From assembly GCF_963855985.1 (NCBI RefSeq), contig NC_087107.1, positions 7,502,001-7,566,000 of the forward strand: a stretch of DNA of 64,000 nt. Reading direction: 5' to 3'. The stretch comes from Ostrinia nubilalis. Lineage: Eukaryota; Arthropoda; Insecta; Lepidoptera; Crambidae. The number at the start of each line of letters is the position of its first letter. Within the stretch, counting starts at the first letter, position 1. Below the pieces are notes generated by a model, which was given only the letters and a program-made list of their open reading frames with translations, did not search any database and was not told where the DNA came from. Below are positions 1-12,364 of this stretch, piece after piece. The translations under genes were made by a program, and so were the position numbers.

Positions 1-2305
1 TGTTACGGCTCTCAATGACGTTCTCCCGAGAGATATTTGCGCGGCCGGTATAAGCGGCATCAACCGTGCTGTCGTCCGCATAGCAATGAATGCCGCTAAT
101 TTGCAGCATATCATTGATATGCAGAAGGAAGAGCGTAGGCGATAGCACACAGCCTTGGGGGACACCAGCATTCACAGACATAGAGTCTGAGCATTTGCTG
201 TCGACAACGACCTTAATGCTTCTGTCTGCTAAAAAGCTGGCGACCCATCCGCATAATTTCTCGGGAAGCCCATAGGAAGGGAGCTTCGAAAGAAGCGCTT
301 TGTGCCAAACCCGATCGAAGGCCTTCGCCATGTCCAAACTGACCGCCAATGCTTCCCCCTTAGTCTCGATCGCCTGTGCCCAACAATGTGTCAAGTAGAC
401 CAGAAGATCACCAGCCGAGCGACCTCCACGGAAACCGTACTGTCGGTCACTTAGCAACTGGTGGGCCTCTAGGTACCGAAGGAGCTGGCTGTTGATAATG
501 GATTCCATTATCTTCGAGAACAAGGAGGTGATTGCTATCGGCCTATAGTTGGACGGATTTGAGCGGTCACCTTTTTTAGGGATCGGGTGCACCAAAGCTG
601 TCCTCCATGAGGTCGGGACTATGCCAGAGAGGTAGGAGAGCCGAAAAAGGCGCGTTAAAACCGGTGCTAACTCTGGAGCGCACGTCCTCAGCACGATAGG
701 AGGGATTCCATCGGGCCCACTCGACTTATGGATATCCAGGGAAAATAGAGCCAGACGTACTGAGCTTTGGTGGAACCGGATATCCGGCATACAGCTCTCA
801 CACCTTGGTATAATCGGTGGCTCATGTCCCCCGTCATCCAGTGTCGAGTTGGACGCAAAGAGTTTGCCCAGAAGATCGGCTTTCTCCTTTGCATCGTGGG
901 CCAACGAACCGTTTCCCATGTGCAGGGGTGGAAATGATGGCGTGCAGAAATTTCCTTGGATAGCTTTGGCAAGAGACCAGAACGCACGAGTTCCAGAAGG
1001 AAGGCGCTCTAGCTTCCCACCAATTCTACCAATGTGCTCCGACTTCGCCCTTGCAATGACTCTTTTGAAAGACCTAGAGGCAAAGTTAAACTCCTTTTTT
1101 AATGCGCTGGTGTTTTCATCCCGTAGCTTCGCTGCATTTGCCCAGGCTTGGTAGGATTCCTGCTTCCGGCGTAAAACCTTTTTGCAGGATTGACTAAACC
1201 AAGGCTGAGATTTGCCACCAATGGGAACAACAGAAGACGGTATGAAAAGTTCCATACCCTGCAGCACCACATCAGCAACAAGATCAGCAACGACGCTGGG
1301 ATCATCCTGCGTGAAGCAAACCTGCCTCCAGGGGTAAGATGCGAAGAAGGACCGCATCTCATCCCAGTCTGCTGACCTGTAGTGCCACACGCGGCGACTG
1401 CATGCAACTCGTGGTCGCGGCGAGCACGTGAGTGGCACCGTACTCCGGATAAGGCAATGGTCCGAGGAGCCCAGAGGGGCGCCAACGGATAGCTGATAGC
1501 CATCCGGATGGGAAGTCAGCAGAAGGTCCAACAGTGAAGGTTCTTGGCTCTCTACATCTGGGATTCGCGTGGGCGTAGTAACCAGTTGTGTCAAGCCATA
1601 TGCGAAGGCGAAGTCGTGAACAGATCTCCCTGCATGATCGGTTTTGCTCGATCCGAGCCATTCGGTGTGATGGGCGTTGAAATCGCCAAGTATCACGATC
1701 TCTGCAGAGGGGATCTGCTGCTGCACTGATTCTGCAGCCATTTGGACGTGCTCAATGAGTCGGTCAGTTTCGGCATCACCGCTATGGGACCTATAGAGGC
1801 AGGCGTAGACGCGGGGGTGGTCATCGCTGTCTACGCGGAGCCATAGGATGGAGAGGTCCCTGCTTTCGAGGTGGCTGAGGCGTCGAGAACTGATATTGCC
1901 CCCTACGTACACGCACACCCCGGCCCTAGGCACAAAGGCATGTTCCAGTTTATACCCAGGGTAGGAGAGATAAGATGTGTCCGCAGGAGACGATATCTGA
2001 GTCTCGGTTAAGAAAAGCAAGGCCGGCTTTGCTGTCTCAAGGTGGTGGTGAACAGCATTGAGGTTAGAGTGTAAGCCCCTGATATTGCAAAAGTCCACGG
2101 TCAGCGTGGCAGGGGGTGCCATGGTAAATTTGCTCTTGCCCCAGGTGTTGAGCGCGGTTTTGCCCTCCCCAGAGTACGAGGGGCGGCCTGGGCATCCACG
2201 CTCAGGTGTGTTGTGTCCTGAGCATGGATGTCCAGTGAGGGATTCTCCAACGCTAACGCAGCTGGTACCCTCCTGGGGTAAAATAGTTTTTAATTGCGCT
2301 ACCAT
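1..2305 (-). mobile_element. Non-LTR retrotransposon (Jockey/CR1-like) endonuclease-reverse transcriptase ORF, open, 3' end outside window
   Basis: Reading the minus strand from the ATG at 2305-2303 I find no stop in frame down to base 1, which gives 768 open codons. The protein would nick target DNA and copy element RNA into it. An apurinic-type endonuclease comes first, with GDFNAHH near residue 206 and SSDH near residue 279. The reverse transcriptase follows, with GPDGIPP, NYRPIAITS, the AGVPQGCVLSP block and the catalytic YADDS motif at residue 742. A second in-frame ATG lies at 2122. The start is preceded by a pyrimidine tract, which reads as a run of about 20 G on the plus strand. The RT thumb and 3' UTR lie beyond the border. 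The family (Jockey/CR1/Zenon group) is assigned by recognition. The uninterrupted frame suggests a young copy. Confidence 0.9.
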
Positions 2306-2522
2306 TGGGAGGTGGGAGGGGGGGGGGGGGGGGGGGCCTCCGGTACCCTCACTCACTCGGCGAAACACAACACAAGTGCTGCTTCACGCCGGTTTTCTGT
2401 GAGGCCGTGGTATCACTCCGGTCGAGCCGGCCCATTCGTGCCGAAGCATGGCTCTCCCACGGATAAAATTGTGTATTGTACTCTCTCGTGTTAATGTTTT
2501 GAGCTGCAAAGCTGCAATATAT
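2306..2522 (-). mobile_element. 5' leader region of the same retrotransposon
   Basis: The block upstream of the ORF holds a homopolymer G run (about 2318-2336) and a GC-rich stretch around 2400-2460 that I associate with the leader of this lepidopteran element family. I see no gag-like ORF1 here. The copy is therefore 5' truncated, or belongs to a family with little or no ORF1. The exact 5' end is unclear and lies before the neighbouring element at 2524. Confidence 0.55.
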
Positions 2523-2523
2523 A

Positions 2524-3260
2524 GCCCGACCAGGAACATAAAAACCCTCGCCATGTTGCGGAAAACTAATGGTACTAATTTCTTTTAATGGCAACAGTAA
2601 CTGAAAACTTCATTGACATGTCACCTTGCATGTCAGTCTATTGCTGTCAAAGTGTAAACAAACTTTAATTTAAATGTGCGCAATTGATTTTGTGAATTAA
2701 ATTGCTAAAATCTTTTTAAAGTCGTGAAAGAAAAGTGGTTCACAATGTGTTAAAGTATTTGTCGAAGAGAAATACTAAGGGTTCGGACAATATTTTCATT
2801 GAATAATGTTTCCGACAAAGGTTGTCAAATTGACTGACATGTTTATCGTATAGTACAGTCCACTACGAAAATTAGCTGCGGTTTGTTTCAACTACCTATT
2901 TTAAATTTTTTTTGTCACTTTCGTGTTGAATTTTATGGAATTGGGAAAGAAGTACCGAGTTTGAAGCGTTCATGAGCAGACATTGCAGTTGAATATTCAA
3001 GTTCTGAATTTGATTATTGATGAATAATAAAATAAATCCTACCAGCTCGATTGATGGTTTCATTTAATTTATTTAAACCAGGTTACCTATAATAATATTT
3101 TTTCGTTAATTTATGAAAATATCAAATTAGCCCTTAATCCTGAATCCTGATACATAAAGTTAGCCTATTAATTTAACACAGGTACGACTGTACTCAGTGT
3201 TGCACTATCAAATGCAATTGACGCGCCTCTATGCCAGGGTTTTTATGTTCCTGGTCAGGC
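2524..3260. mobile_element. TA-flanked non-autonomous DNA element
   Basis: The ends are inverted copies of GCCCGACCAGGAACATAAAA (left) and ...TTTTATGTTCCTGGTCAGGC (right), and a TA lies outside each end (2522-2523 and 3261-3262). The interior of about 700 bp is AT-rich with no ORF. The TA duplication suggests mobilisation by a Tc1/mariner-like transposase. It abuts the 5' end of the retrotransposon on its left. Confidence 0.65.
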
Positions 3261-5085
3261 TATACCTACTGTTTTGGCCCTTTTTTGGAGTTTCCTTGAT
3301 TCTAGTGGCATACCACAATCACCACCGGCAGGCCTCACTATAATACAGTCCACCATCGTTTTTAACAGTAAAAGTTCATAAAATTAGTTTTTAAAAACAA
3401 ACAAGTTATTGTATTTCGGAATTCGTCTCATGCAGGCAGAGGATGTTATTCTTAAATACGTAGCAAGTAAACAGACGCAATATTATTCCACATTACAGCG
3501 ATATTAAGTAGTAAATATAGGAACATTTAGGACATCGAGTTAGTGACGCTATTTGTGAACGTGAGCGATATTTAAAGGGCGCCGTCTGCCCCAGTCTGTG
3601 ATATAGGCTGGGAGTTTACATGGACCGACTTTAGTCGTGTCCGACCTAATTAGTGATAAAATTTTACTCACGTACTTACACGTATTATAGGAGCAGATTT
3701 TTACATCAATAAGACAATATTGTCTTTGTGGAAATCCTTGGGGGATGCCTTTGTCCGTCTTTCGGCTGAAACGAACGAACGAAGACAATATTGTCCCGCT
3801 GGGACTAGAAGGAAAGGACGGATTAAGCTGTGGACACTAAAGGCAGATGATAATGATTATGGTCTGATAGAATTATTATTCTAGTTCGTGAGGCGCTTCA
3901 CTGTATTAATTTTAATAATTTTCTGGTTCTCTTTAATAACGCAAGATCAAAAAATCTAAATATTTATAAGTATAAAGGCCCCTTTCAGCGCACTTATACA
4001 CGTCCCAAATATAGCTTGCATCTTGCAAAGCTTGCAAGTATTTTGTATCAATATTAGCAATAGCTAAATATAGGAAGATCGATAACTTTTCTTGCTGAAA
4101 GTCCTGCAGTTCTCTCTGATAAATCCTGCAACCAACGTTTATAGCAGTGTCGTTAAGTATAAATCCCAGTTAACTTTATTCCAGTGTGCCTAGAACGGGG
4201 TCGGCGTCTAATTTGAGAGTGCAGGCTGGCTTTGGCAAGCTGATGCCGAGATATTTCGTTTGTTTTCTATGCACTTAGAGAATTAAGTTTTAGAAGATCA
4301 GTACTGTAATATTTCAGGGCATTACTAAAAACTGACTGCGTAATCTGAAAATTGTTACTTAATAAATGAACTGAAAATATACAAACGTTCAGAAATGCAA
4401 TCGGAGACATCAAATTTCTGTGATATGTTTCATCATGAATGACTAGATAAGTTCTTTCGTTGATGAAGTACCTCTTGGTGAATATTTATATTTCGCCTAC
4501 ACTCGAAAAACATAACCCTTCTTCTGGCGCAGCTGGGTAAAAAGAAGGGTTATGGGGCAACAATTGATGATTGATTGATGGACACGGTAAACCAACTGTA
4601 TACTATAGTTATTAAATTTCCATTTGAACAGTAACAACTGTACTGGAAACCAGATAAGATTCCTACATTATTTACCTGCCTTTTGATGTTGAATTGCTAT
4701 TGTATCAAAATTGATACAATTTTCACTATTTCCAGCAATAGGTTTTAATGTTATTGAAATTATTGTAACACAGCAAAAGAATTAGTTAATTGTAATCTGT
4801 GTTCATCTCCGCTGTCAATTTAGTTAATTTGAATCCGTTCATCTGGAAACAAATGCTTCAACTGCCTTAATTTAGGTCCATTAGTTATGTTCTATGTAGG
4901 TACCTAAGTAGTTAATGAGAACTCTGCTAATTATTATCTACTTACTAATTCATTGCAAATGTGTAATAATAAAATAGCGCAAAGTAATTTTCACTAAGAA
5001 CTTACACATTTTCTTTGGAAATTTAACAACAATTTCCCATTTAGGTAACTTTTACAGGACTTAAATAATTTATCTTTAATTATAT
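3261..5085. other. Intergenic, mostly unassigned
   Basis: AT-rich sequence with no supported gene. It contains one RTE tail fragment (3719-3790) and a short hairpin (4511-4555, CATAACCCTTCTT with its inverse). I see nothing else I can name. Confidence 0.5.
3719..3790 (+). mobile_element. RTE-type retrotransposon 3' tail fragment
   Basis: Carries the 3' terminal block of lepidopteran RTE-like elements (GGAAATCCTTGGGGGATGCC, then GGCTGAAACGAACGAACGA). The same block ends the longer copy at 52800-54206. It is only a 5'-truncated relic. Confidence 0.75.
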
Positions 5086-5635
5086 GTCAAACCACACTTC
5101 AAGGAATTAAAAATACTAACTGTACCCTCGCTCTACATTTACGAGACTGCGGTCTTTGTCAAGAGAAATCTACATCTGTTTCCCACTCTATCCAGTAGAC
5201 GTCTTATGCACACTTTAAGCGCACCAACTTGTCAAACCGCGTTGAAAAGGAAAAGCTTTTACTGTATGGCTCCTAAAGTTTATAATAAATTGCCAAAAAA
5301 GTTAAGAGACGCCAGCTTGAACACTTTTCGCAAAGAACTATTGACCCTTTTAATAAGAAAAACATATTATACATTAACTGAATATTTGACTGATACTAAT
5401 TTGTAATATAATTTTGACATGATAGTTTTGTAAGCATTAAATTTAAACTCTAAAAATTGACATTGAATTATTATGTTTATGTAACTATTAATTTTTGTTT
5501 GTATCTTTATATGGGACTAATAATTTGTATGCCACTCATAGGCCAAACATAGAGCTCTACCCATTATTATGTACCACCTGAATTCTACATTTACCTATGT
5601 TTTACAAATAAATGATTTGATTTGATTTGATTTGA
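5086..5635 (+). mobile_element. 3' end of a CR1-like non-LTR retrotransposon, 5' truncated
   Basis: An open frame from about 5086 to the stop at 5404-5406 encodes the C-terminal tail of a CR1/Jockey-type reverse transcriptase. Recognisable blocks are ELKILTVPSLYIYET and NKLPKKLRD followed by a serine/asparagine-phenylalanine helix. A 3' UTR of about 230 bp follows and ends in an AAATAAATGATTTGATTTGA tandem tail at 5606-5635. The catalytic domains are absent, so this is a typical 5'-truncated insertion. The frame is undamaged across about 107 codons, which argues for a fairly recent insertion. Confidence 0.82.
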
Positions 5636-6053
5636 TGTCAGCTGAAGGGCCACATTTCTCTCAAATTATCAAATTATTATGATAATTAAATAGGAATTGA
5701 AATCATCTGTTCGCTAATTTATTTGGCGATTTATTTGGCCTAAATTGTACAGTTAATTGAAACCATATTGAATCCAGGACTAACATTCAATACCCTTTGG
5801 AAATTTAATATTTTGTGGTGTTACAAACCCGTATACCTACTCGTACACTTTTATGTAACAAGTAACTGTAAGGGCTATTTTATCCGCTTACAATACGAGT
5901 ATGTTCTTTGAAGTTTCACCTTTCATCGGTATCTCTATTCTTCTTTCCATTCTTGCTTTGTAAAGATTTGTCGATGTAACATTAGGGATCTAAAACACGA
6001 ACAGCAGTTTGCTGTCGATGTACGTAACTGCAGCCGAGACGTTATGAGTAGTG
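5636..6053. other. Intergenic, nothing recognised
   Basis: AT-rich, with only short dyads. No gene or named repeat seen. Confidence 0.4.
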
Positions 6054-6197
6054 TTGAAAATGACTAAAGCGGCTGAATTTGACTGACCGTCATTTACGGT
6101 CAAATTGGTTAAAAACATTAAACTGTCAAAAACGGTCAATTTGATCATTTATGGTATTTGACCATCGTGACCGGTCAGATTTAGTCAATTACATCTC
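6054..6197. repeat. Possible MITE with imperfect inverted ends
   Basis: The left side AATGACTAAAGCGGCTGAAT and right side ATTTAGTCAATT are imperfect inverses, and the interior repeats GGTCAAATT in both orientations. No clear target duplication was found. Confidence 0.35.
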
Positions 6198-6379
6198 TAG
6201 TTATGAGTTTATAGCTGCCGACGGTTGAGGGCGACTGCAGTCGCTTTTGCCATCGTCAATGTGTTGCTCGTGTGTTAGAGCCCTAATGTACCCTTCTATA
6301 TTAAACAAATAATAGCACATCAACACAAACACTGTAAACACGCGCCAATAGAAACTGGATATTATTTAACATCATCAAA

Positions 6380-6425
6380 GAAAAATGTTGCAAAAACACG
6401 CGTACGAAGTCGCGGGCACAGCTAG
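6380..6425 (+). mobile_element. Helitron-like 3' end fragment
   Basis: Ends CGAAGTCGCGGGCACAGCTAG followed by T, the typical 3' terminus of lepidopteran non-autonomous Helitrons (CTAG|T). The rest of the element is not recognisable. Confidence 0.45.
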
Positions 6426-6469
6426 TAGTATCATGAAAATCGACCTAAATAAATATCCAACTGTCTCAC

Positions 6470-6614
6470 GCCGGTATTCACAAACATGGCTATGAGGTCT
6501 CACAGTGCTCGTGGACGCACAGGGTCACACATGAACCAATCACAGAGCTCTATTCAACGCTGTGCGTTCGAAGCAGCAAGCTTCACATAAGCAAGTATCG
6601 TTTATGAATACGGG
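6470..6614. repeat. MITE family A (GTATTCACAAAC termini), copy 1
   Basis: Inverted ends CCGGTATTCACAAACATGGC and GTATCGTTTATGAATACGGG enclose a conserved core (GAGGTCTCACAGTGC). Two related copies lie at 33026-33155 and 40425-40564. Confidence 0.7.
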
Positions 6615-6743
6615 TGTCAGTATCCTTCATATTACTTCCTCAAAGATGTACACAAGTCACTTTAGACGTGAACAGGTTGGTGTCACCAGTGTCACGTTTA
6701 TTCGCCATTTTTGTTGCAAAAAATGCGAGTTTCTATTGGCACA

Positions 6744-6952
6744 TCCTACTAATATTATAAATGTGAAAGTTTGTATAGATGTCTGGATGTGAACATGTGT
6801 GTTACTCTTTCACGGAAAAACTGCTAAACGGATTTTGATGAAACTTTACAGTACTGTTGTTCATAACCTAGAATTACATATAGATAGGCTATAATTTATG
6901 ACGATTTTTAACAACTAAACTTCGCGCGGGTTAAGCCGCGGTAAAATGCTAG
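6744..6952 (+). mobile_element. Non-autonomous Helitron-like element
   Basis: Starts TCCTACTAATATTATAAATG after an A and ends CTAG before a T, matching Helitron ends (5' TC, 3' CTRR, insertion between A and T). The interior has the familiar lepidopteran block with TTACTCTTTCACGGAAAAAC and GGATTTTGATGAAACTTT. There is no coding capacity. Confidence 0.65.
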
Positions 6953-8935
6953 TACATTATAATTTTCATGCTTCTACTGTACTATAATATTTCACCACAC
7001 GCTAGCCACAGGCCCTTGGGAAGCTAACGGCTAGACTTCAACATTAGTTGGCCCCTGGAGCAAAGCCTATTATTTTAAACTAGGAAAGTTTTACAGCCTT
7101 CTATTACCTCAGTAATATTTTCTCGAGTGAAAATTACTGTTACTTTGTTTTTCAGGATTATTCTGAAGCAACTTTGAAATAGGTAAGGACGACGGCATAT
7201 CAAGTTCTAGCACCTAAGTACTTGTGAATACGAGTGATTTTTCAAAAAACTTAAGATATGGTTTACTATAACTGTAGTTAATTTGATCAAATTATATCGT
7301 GTTTAAATGTGTTTCTATAATAAAATTTTAGCCTTACTTATGGCCTACTGCGGCATAGAATTAGCTATTCCATTGTATGGGGGTGACATAAGTTCGTTCG
7401 TTCGTTTCAGCCAAATGACGTCCACTGCTGGACGACCGACTGGATGATTATGATTATGATTACCCGCATCCAGGGGTTGACATTGATCAGGTGTTTTTTT
7501 ACATTTTAATTCTGCAGTGTTAAATTACGATCGCATTTAGTGTAAATAAGCTTGAAGATACTTCATTAGTTATGTATGAACTTTTTTGTTCATGTACACA
7601 GAAAAATCATGGAAAAATACTCGTTGTAGTTCGGTTTAGTATCTCACAAATGCTGACTCGTAACTCATCCAACGAAATAGTTTATTTTGTTCAAATCCGC
7701 ACCCGTTCGCACTTCATGTACAGCCATTCGGATGAATGGTGTTCGATTTTTATCGGAAATATTTTACCTGGACGTGGAAATATTTGAAAATCCGTTAATT
7801 GAAGAGAATTGACTAAAATAAACACTATTTGTTTTTGTGCCAACCTTTTTCGTCGGTATGTTGTTGACGATATTATTATAAAATACAAAAGAACTAGGAT
7901 TCTGTGATCCAGCGAAAATTTTCATTCGGATTCAAATCGGAAAAATGTAGAGATAAGTACCTAAGTACGTAGTTAAAAATTTCCTCGTACCGCTTAACAT
8001 GTTTGGTTAATTGATTAAGGCGATTAGAGTCCTCAATGACCTTGAGCGTTTGACCTTCACGCTTCGCACAACACCCGCGCACCCCGCACGAAAACTCCGA
8101 TTTGACACCGATCAAAAATACACGGGCATAGGTAGGTACAGAATAGAAGATCTTTCTTCATACATTACTGCCTATTATTTTGAACTTGAATTGATGAACC
8201 TTGATGTCGATGTCATTCAACCCAGGCGCAAGTGATCGCCCGAAATGTTCTAAACTAGCGCACCGTATAGTAAGGTATTTATATTTAACAAAAATTACAA
8301 ATCCATGAACATTTTGTATGGGATAATATTTTTTATTTTATTTTATTTAGCTTACAATGTATGTTGTGTGTAAACTATGTTTGTTCGGGTAGAATTTTGC
8401 AAGCTGAATTAGTTACGGCCGAATACTGAAACACTACTCAAATCTTTCACTCAGCTGACGAGCTCCTAAATTTAAGTATCCTTCAATTTTAAATGGTATT
8501 CTCAAACGCTACTCAACGGATTTGAAGCCGTGATCAGCTAAGCAGCTCTCAAATGTTTACATAATGGCAACATTTACCAAAAAAAAGTATGTTTTCATTT
8601 ACACAAATGATGACTACGTTTTTTATACATTACACGCAGCATCATTTGGTTATGTATTGTCTTTTATGGAAATATACTCAATCAACTTAACATAGAACAG
8701 TTTATTTTTAGTTTGTATTATATATAAATCTCGTTTTATTATGTAAAAAAATTAATGCTTGCATTTTTTTATTTAATTAAAAAAAAATTTAAAGGTGATA
8801 CTTTTTATTGTTGAAATCTATTAAGTGGCGATCGTGGACCGAAACGTAACCACAATTGACATTTATCATTGTTGACAGAGCATCAAATTGACAAATCAAC
8901 AACTCTTCGAAATGCTGCTATAGATGACCCACGCT
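6953..8935. other. Intergenic, mostly unassigned
   Basis: AT-rich sequence with one minus-strand RTE tail fragment (7394-7436, TTCGTTCGTTTCAGCC). Short overlapping ORFs on both strands at 7572-8235 have no recognisable domains, and I treat them as chance. Confidence 0.45.
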
Positions 8936-9073
8936 GAACTGTCCCACCAAACTCAATGACAGGGGGGCGCTACCATCGTTAAACTAAATGGTTTCCAACA
9001 TGGCAAAAATCGGAACCAGCGATCCGGTATTGACGGTGGCGCCCCAGTGTCAATGTCATTGATAGGACAGTTC
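8936..9073. repeat. MITE with GAACTGTCC termini
   Basis: Inverted ends GAACTGTCC and GGACAGTTC are followed inward by imperfect inverses around CAATGACA and by GGGGCGC/GCGCCCC. It lies 19 bp from the large palindrome that follows. Confidence 0.6.
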
Positions 9074-9092
9074 GGTATTTTGGAACTATATA

Positions 9093-10195
9093 CAGTGTGA
9101 GTCACGTTAAAGTGCACATATGAAAATAGATGAAACGAGACCTAATTTTATCGACAAAAAAGAGGTCAAAAATTTTTTGAGATTTTTTTTTAATTTTTTA
9201 TAGAATTTTTTTTCTTCCAATTACTTATTGTAAAGAAAACGTAATAACTTTTGAACTAAGCGGTATATCCTGATAAAATAAAAACAGTAATAATGCTAAA
9301 TAACAGACGATACTAAAAAAATACATAAAATACACAAAAATGCCAACAAATAATAAAAAATGATACTTTTTGAAAAAAATCTGCTTTTAAATTCGTGTTT
9401 TTTTGGTTATTTGATAAATTTCTCCAAAAAATGCCCCTATAACGGGTGGTTTTTATTACTTTGTATTATTTTCTATCGTATTATCTTTGTAAAACCAAAA
9501 ATCGCATGTCTCTATCCCTATCACAACATTTGCTATGATCGTTTGAACAAGGGCCTGCCACAAAATTATTCTCCGCTACAGGTAGAGACAATTTTAATTT
9601 TAACTAAAATGCTTATTTTACTTCGAAATCTTTTGTTTTTATTTGAAATCTAACTTGTCTTTATCAAAATTACAAATCTAGAGCCATTTTCAGTTTCGTT
9701 GTTAACGAAGCGTTGAATGGCGCGCCCGGAGAGGCTTAGTTCAAACGATCATTGCAGACGTTGTGATAGGGATAGAGACATGTGATTTTGAGTTTTACGA
9801 AGGTAATACGATAGAGAATAATACAAAGTAATATAAACAACCGGTTATAGGGGCATTTTTAGGAGAAATTTATCAAATAACCAAAAAAACACGAATTTAA
9901 AAGCAGATTTTTTTCAAAAAGTATCATTTTTTATTGTTTGTTTTCATTTTTTGTGTATTTTATGTATTTTTTTAGTATTGCCTGTTATTTAGCATTATTA
10001 CTGTTTTTATTTTATCAGGATATATCGCTTAGTTAAAAAGTTATTACGTTTTCTTTACAATAAGTAATTGGAAGAAAAAAAATTATATAAAAAATTTAAA
10101 AAAAATCTCAAAAAATTTTTGACCTCTTTTTTGTCGATAAAAATAGGTCTAGTTTCATATATTTTCATATGTACACTTTAACGTGACTCACACTG
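9093..10195. mobile_element. Giant foldback element, family FB1, copy 1
   Basis: A 1103-bp palindrome. The left arm (9093-9552) and right arm (9735-10195) are near-identical inverses of about 460 bp around a 182-bp loop. The ends read CAGTGTGAGTCACGTTAAAG and its inverse, with TA on each side (9091-9092 and 10196-10197). The CAGTG start and TA duplication point to Tc1/mariner-type mobilisation. The loop contains TTCGTTGTTAACGAAGCGTT. A chance 97-codon frame in the left arm is not a gene. Arm divergence is low. Confidence 0.88.
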
Positions 10196-10660
10196 TATAG
10201 CTTAAACCCATTTGCGATGTCCCCATATTCCTCAGAAATAGGCCTGTTTATGTAAAGCGATTTCATAGCAGCTATTTTGGTTGTTACTTTGTGCACTATA
10301 CGATGCACAGTTGGCTGTTCGATGTGGAAGAATCACCTAGTACACGTTCATAACTTCCCGTTGCGTAGAACCGTAGGGTTATAATAAGTATTTGGTCCAC
10401 TGGTTGTATGGCGTTTGGTGAGGTGTTTCAAAGAGCTTCCAAATTATGAATCCAGAAACAGACGCGGAACCTCGCTCGGAAATGCATGTCATTATAATAA
10501 TATTTTTCAATAGCGTTCAGCCTTATTGCGTTCCGTTATGTCGACTTTCTGTAGCAACAACAGGGTCAACAACAACAAAAGCATGAAATAAATTAATTTT
10601 CACTAAAAATTAAAACCAACTCCAAAACAAATTACCAAACCGTAGGCTGCCAGTGCTGCC
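10196..10660. other. Intergenic, nothing recognised
   Basis: No gene or named repeat seen. Confidence 0.4.
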
Positions 10661-10770
10661 ACCGACTCCGAAAATATCAATCATGGTATAAATCTGACCT
10701 AGTAAATAAATAACGGAATATATTTTCTACTTTTACTTATCTAGTGCAGTTTGTTTTGGAGTCGATTTTT
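10661..10770. repeat. Copy of the ACCGACTCC MITE, diverged
   Basis: ACCGACTCCGAAAATATCAA followed by TCATGGTATA on the left and TTTTGGAGTCG on the right match the unit that forms the hairpin at 26435-26724. Confidence 0.55.
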
Positions 10771-10890
10771 TTACACTAATATATTCTATTTAGGTAGATA
10801 ATAGCGTCCAAGCATGGCTTAATTCAATCGTATCGTCTGACTGAACGTACTCTATGAACAACTCTGACATAAAATATATTGTCATACAAC

Positions 10891-11019
10891 GGCTGGGTTG
10901 CACCATCTTATTTTAAATTTGACAAAAGTCAAATATCTGTCAAACTCCATACAAAAAAACACCGGTTATCGCCAAAGCTACGGTCAAAGTTAGGTCACGT
11001 CAGGTGGTGCAACTCAGCC
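10891..11019. repeat. MITE family B (GGCTGRGTTGCACC termini), copy 1
   Basis: Ends GGCTGGGTTGCACCATCTTA and GGTGGTGCAACTCAGCC are inverses. The core carries CTGTCAAACTCCATACAAAA and CACCGGTTATCG. Other copies lie at 32233, 33383, 37995, 38856 and 57381. Confidence 0.75.
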
Positions 11020-12364
11020 AAAGAAAAAATTCATTTTGATCGCTAATGTCAGTTTGCAGCGAGTGACACAACCTCCCCGTCTGAAGGCCAGCGGCCGACT
11101 GCCGCCCGCACCCCGCGAAGGCCCCCTCAACAGCAAAACGTTCGGAATTTATCAAAAGTAAAATTTATGAATGAAAGTAATGTTCGATTGAAAAACGCAA
11201 CGTGTCATTTAAAGATTAAAGAATTCTTAATCTAATCGTGTAAAAATCTTTAAAATTAACATAGCCGTTTGGGAGGAGTAGGGAATTGAAGTAAAAAATC
11301 GATGTCCCGTATTTATTTTTTTAATCCACAACAAAGAGACATAGGAAAAATTCAAACGTGTCAAATGTAGTCCTTGAACTGTTGTATAACATATATTTTT
11401 TTCAACTATTTCTGTCCAGCAGTAAAAGAGGAGTAGGCTTTACAAAATGACCATTTCACGCGGATTGAGGACACTAATCGCCTTAAGTTAAAGAGTTTAA
11501 AAAATAATTTAGGCTCATTCATTGAGACTTGTAGAATATAAAAGTAGGTTTGGAGCCCAAAAAATTAAGCTCAACTAAGTAAGTAAGTAATATAATATCT
11601 TCGTGTGAAAAGGTAGCCATCAACACTTGTGTAAATAGCAATTATTGATCTTCCAATATTCAATAGGTTTTGTTTTGATCGGCTTTGGCACCGCGTAGGT
11701 CTTGCCCGCTCACGTAACGCGAGTCCCGCGTGACATAGGCACATTCGCGCTGTTAAATATGTATGCAGCGATGTGTGTTGCCCTAAGGGTGTGCCCACAC
11801 TTGAATAAGCGGCTCACGTTATGAAAATATTAGCTTCATCACAGACCTCACCGTTATTTTCGTTAGGCAGGTTGATAGCAGGTTACCAATATTTATCAAT
11901 TTACTACTGAACTGTAGGCCTAGGATGCACACCGCGATAAGCTTTTATCATGCGATTTTAAGCGATAAGCCATACATTTTGACGTGTATCAGGCTGGTGA
12001 ACTTAAACAGCGTAGAAGTTTCCACATAAACGGCTACAAACAAAAGCCACGCGATTCGCTAATCTCGCCAAATAACAGTTCAATTTGTGTTTGTGCGTTA
12101 TGTGTGTTATACACTCACCCTTATAATGGTTTCTCGGGTCGGTTTCCTTTGCGGCATAACCGTAAATCGCGCGGGGCAGTTGTCGCAATGCTGATTCTGT
12201 TTCTGTTATTTACGATTGCAATTTAAAACCGCTTTACAGCCATCAAAGGGAATAACTTGTCCCCTTCTAAGTTATAATCGTGCTTCTTTATTTAATTACA
12301 AACCTAATGGTGTTACTATGTGATGCCATAAAATGAAGTTACATAGGTCAGCTAACTCTGTATA
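11020..12364. other. Intergenic with a small GC-rich patch
   Basis: GC/CpG-rich patch at about 11045-11125 and another at 11685-11745 in otherwise AT-rich DNA. Neither contains a recognisable exon. Segment 11740-11790 resembles the duplicated block at 14535/15016 (TTAAATATGTATGCAGCGATG). Confidence 0.4.

Noticed and set aside
849..1154. Several plus-strand ORFs at 90-2494 and minus-strand ORFs in other frames
   Set aside because: They are out-of-frame shadows of the retrotransposon ORF on the minus strand.
9360..9653. 97-codon ORF, repeated at 12633-12926, as a conserved protein
   Set aside because: It lies inside the arms of a foldback. The similarity reflects the element family and not protein selection, and composition follows AT-rich DNA.
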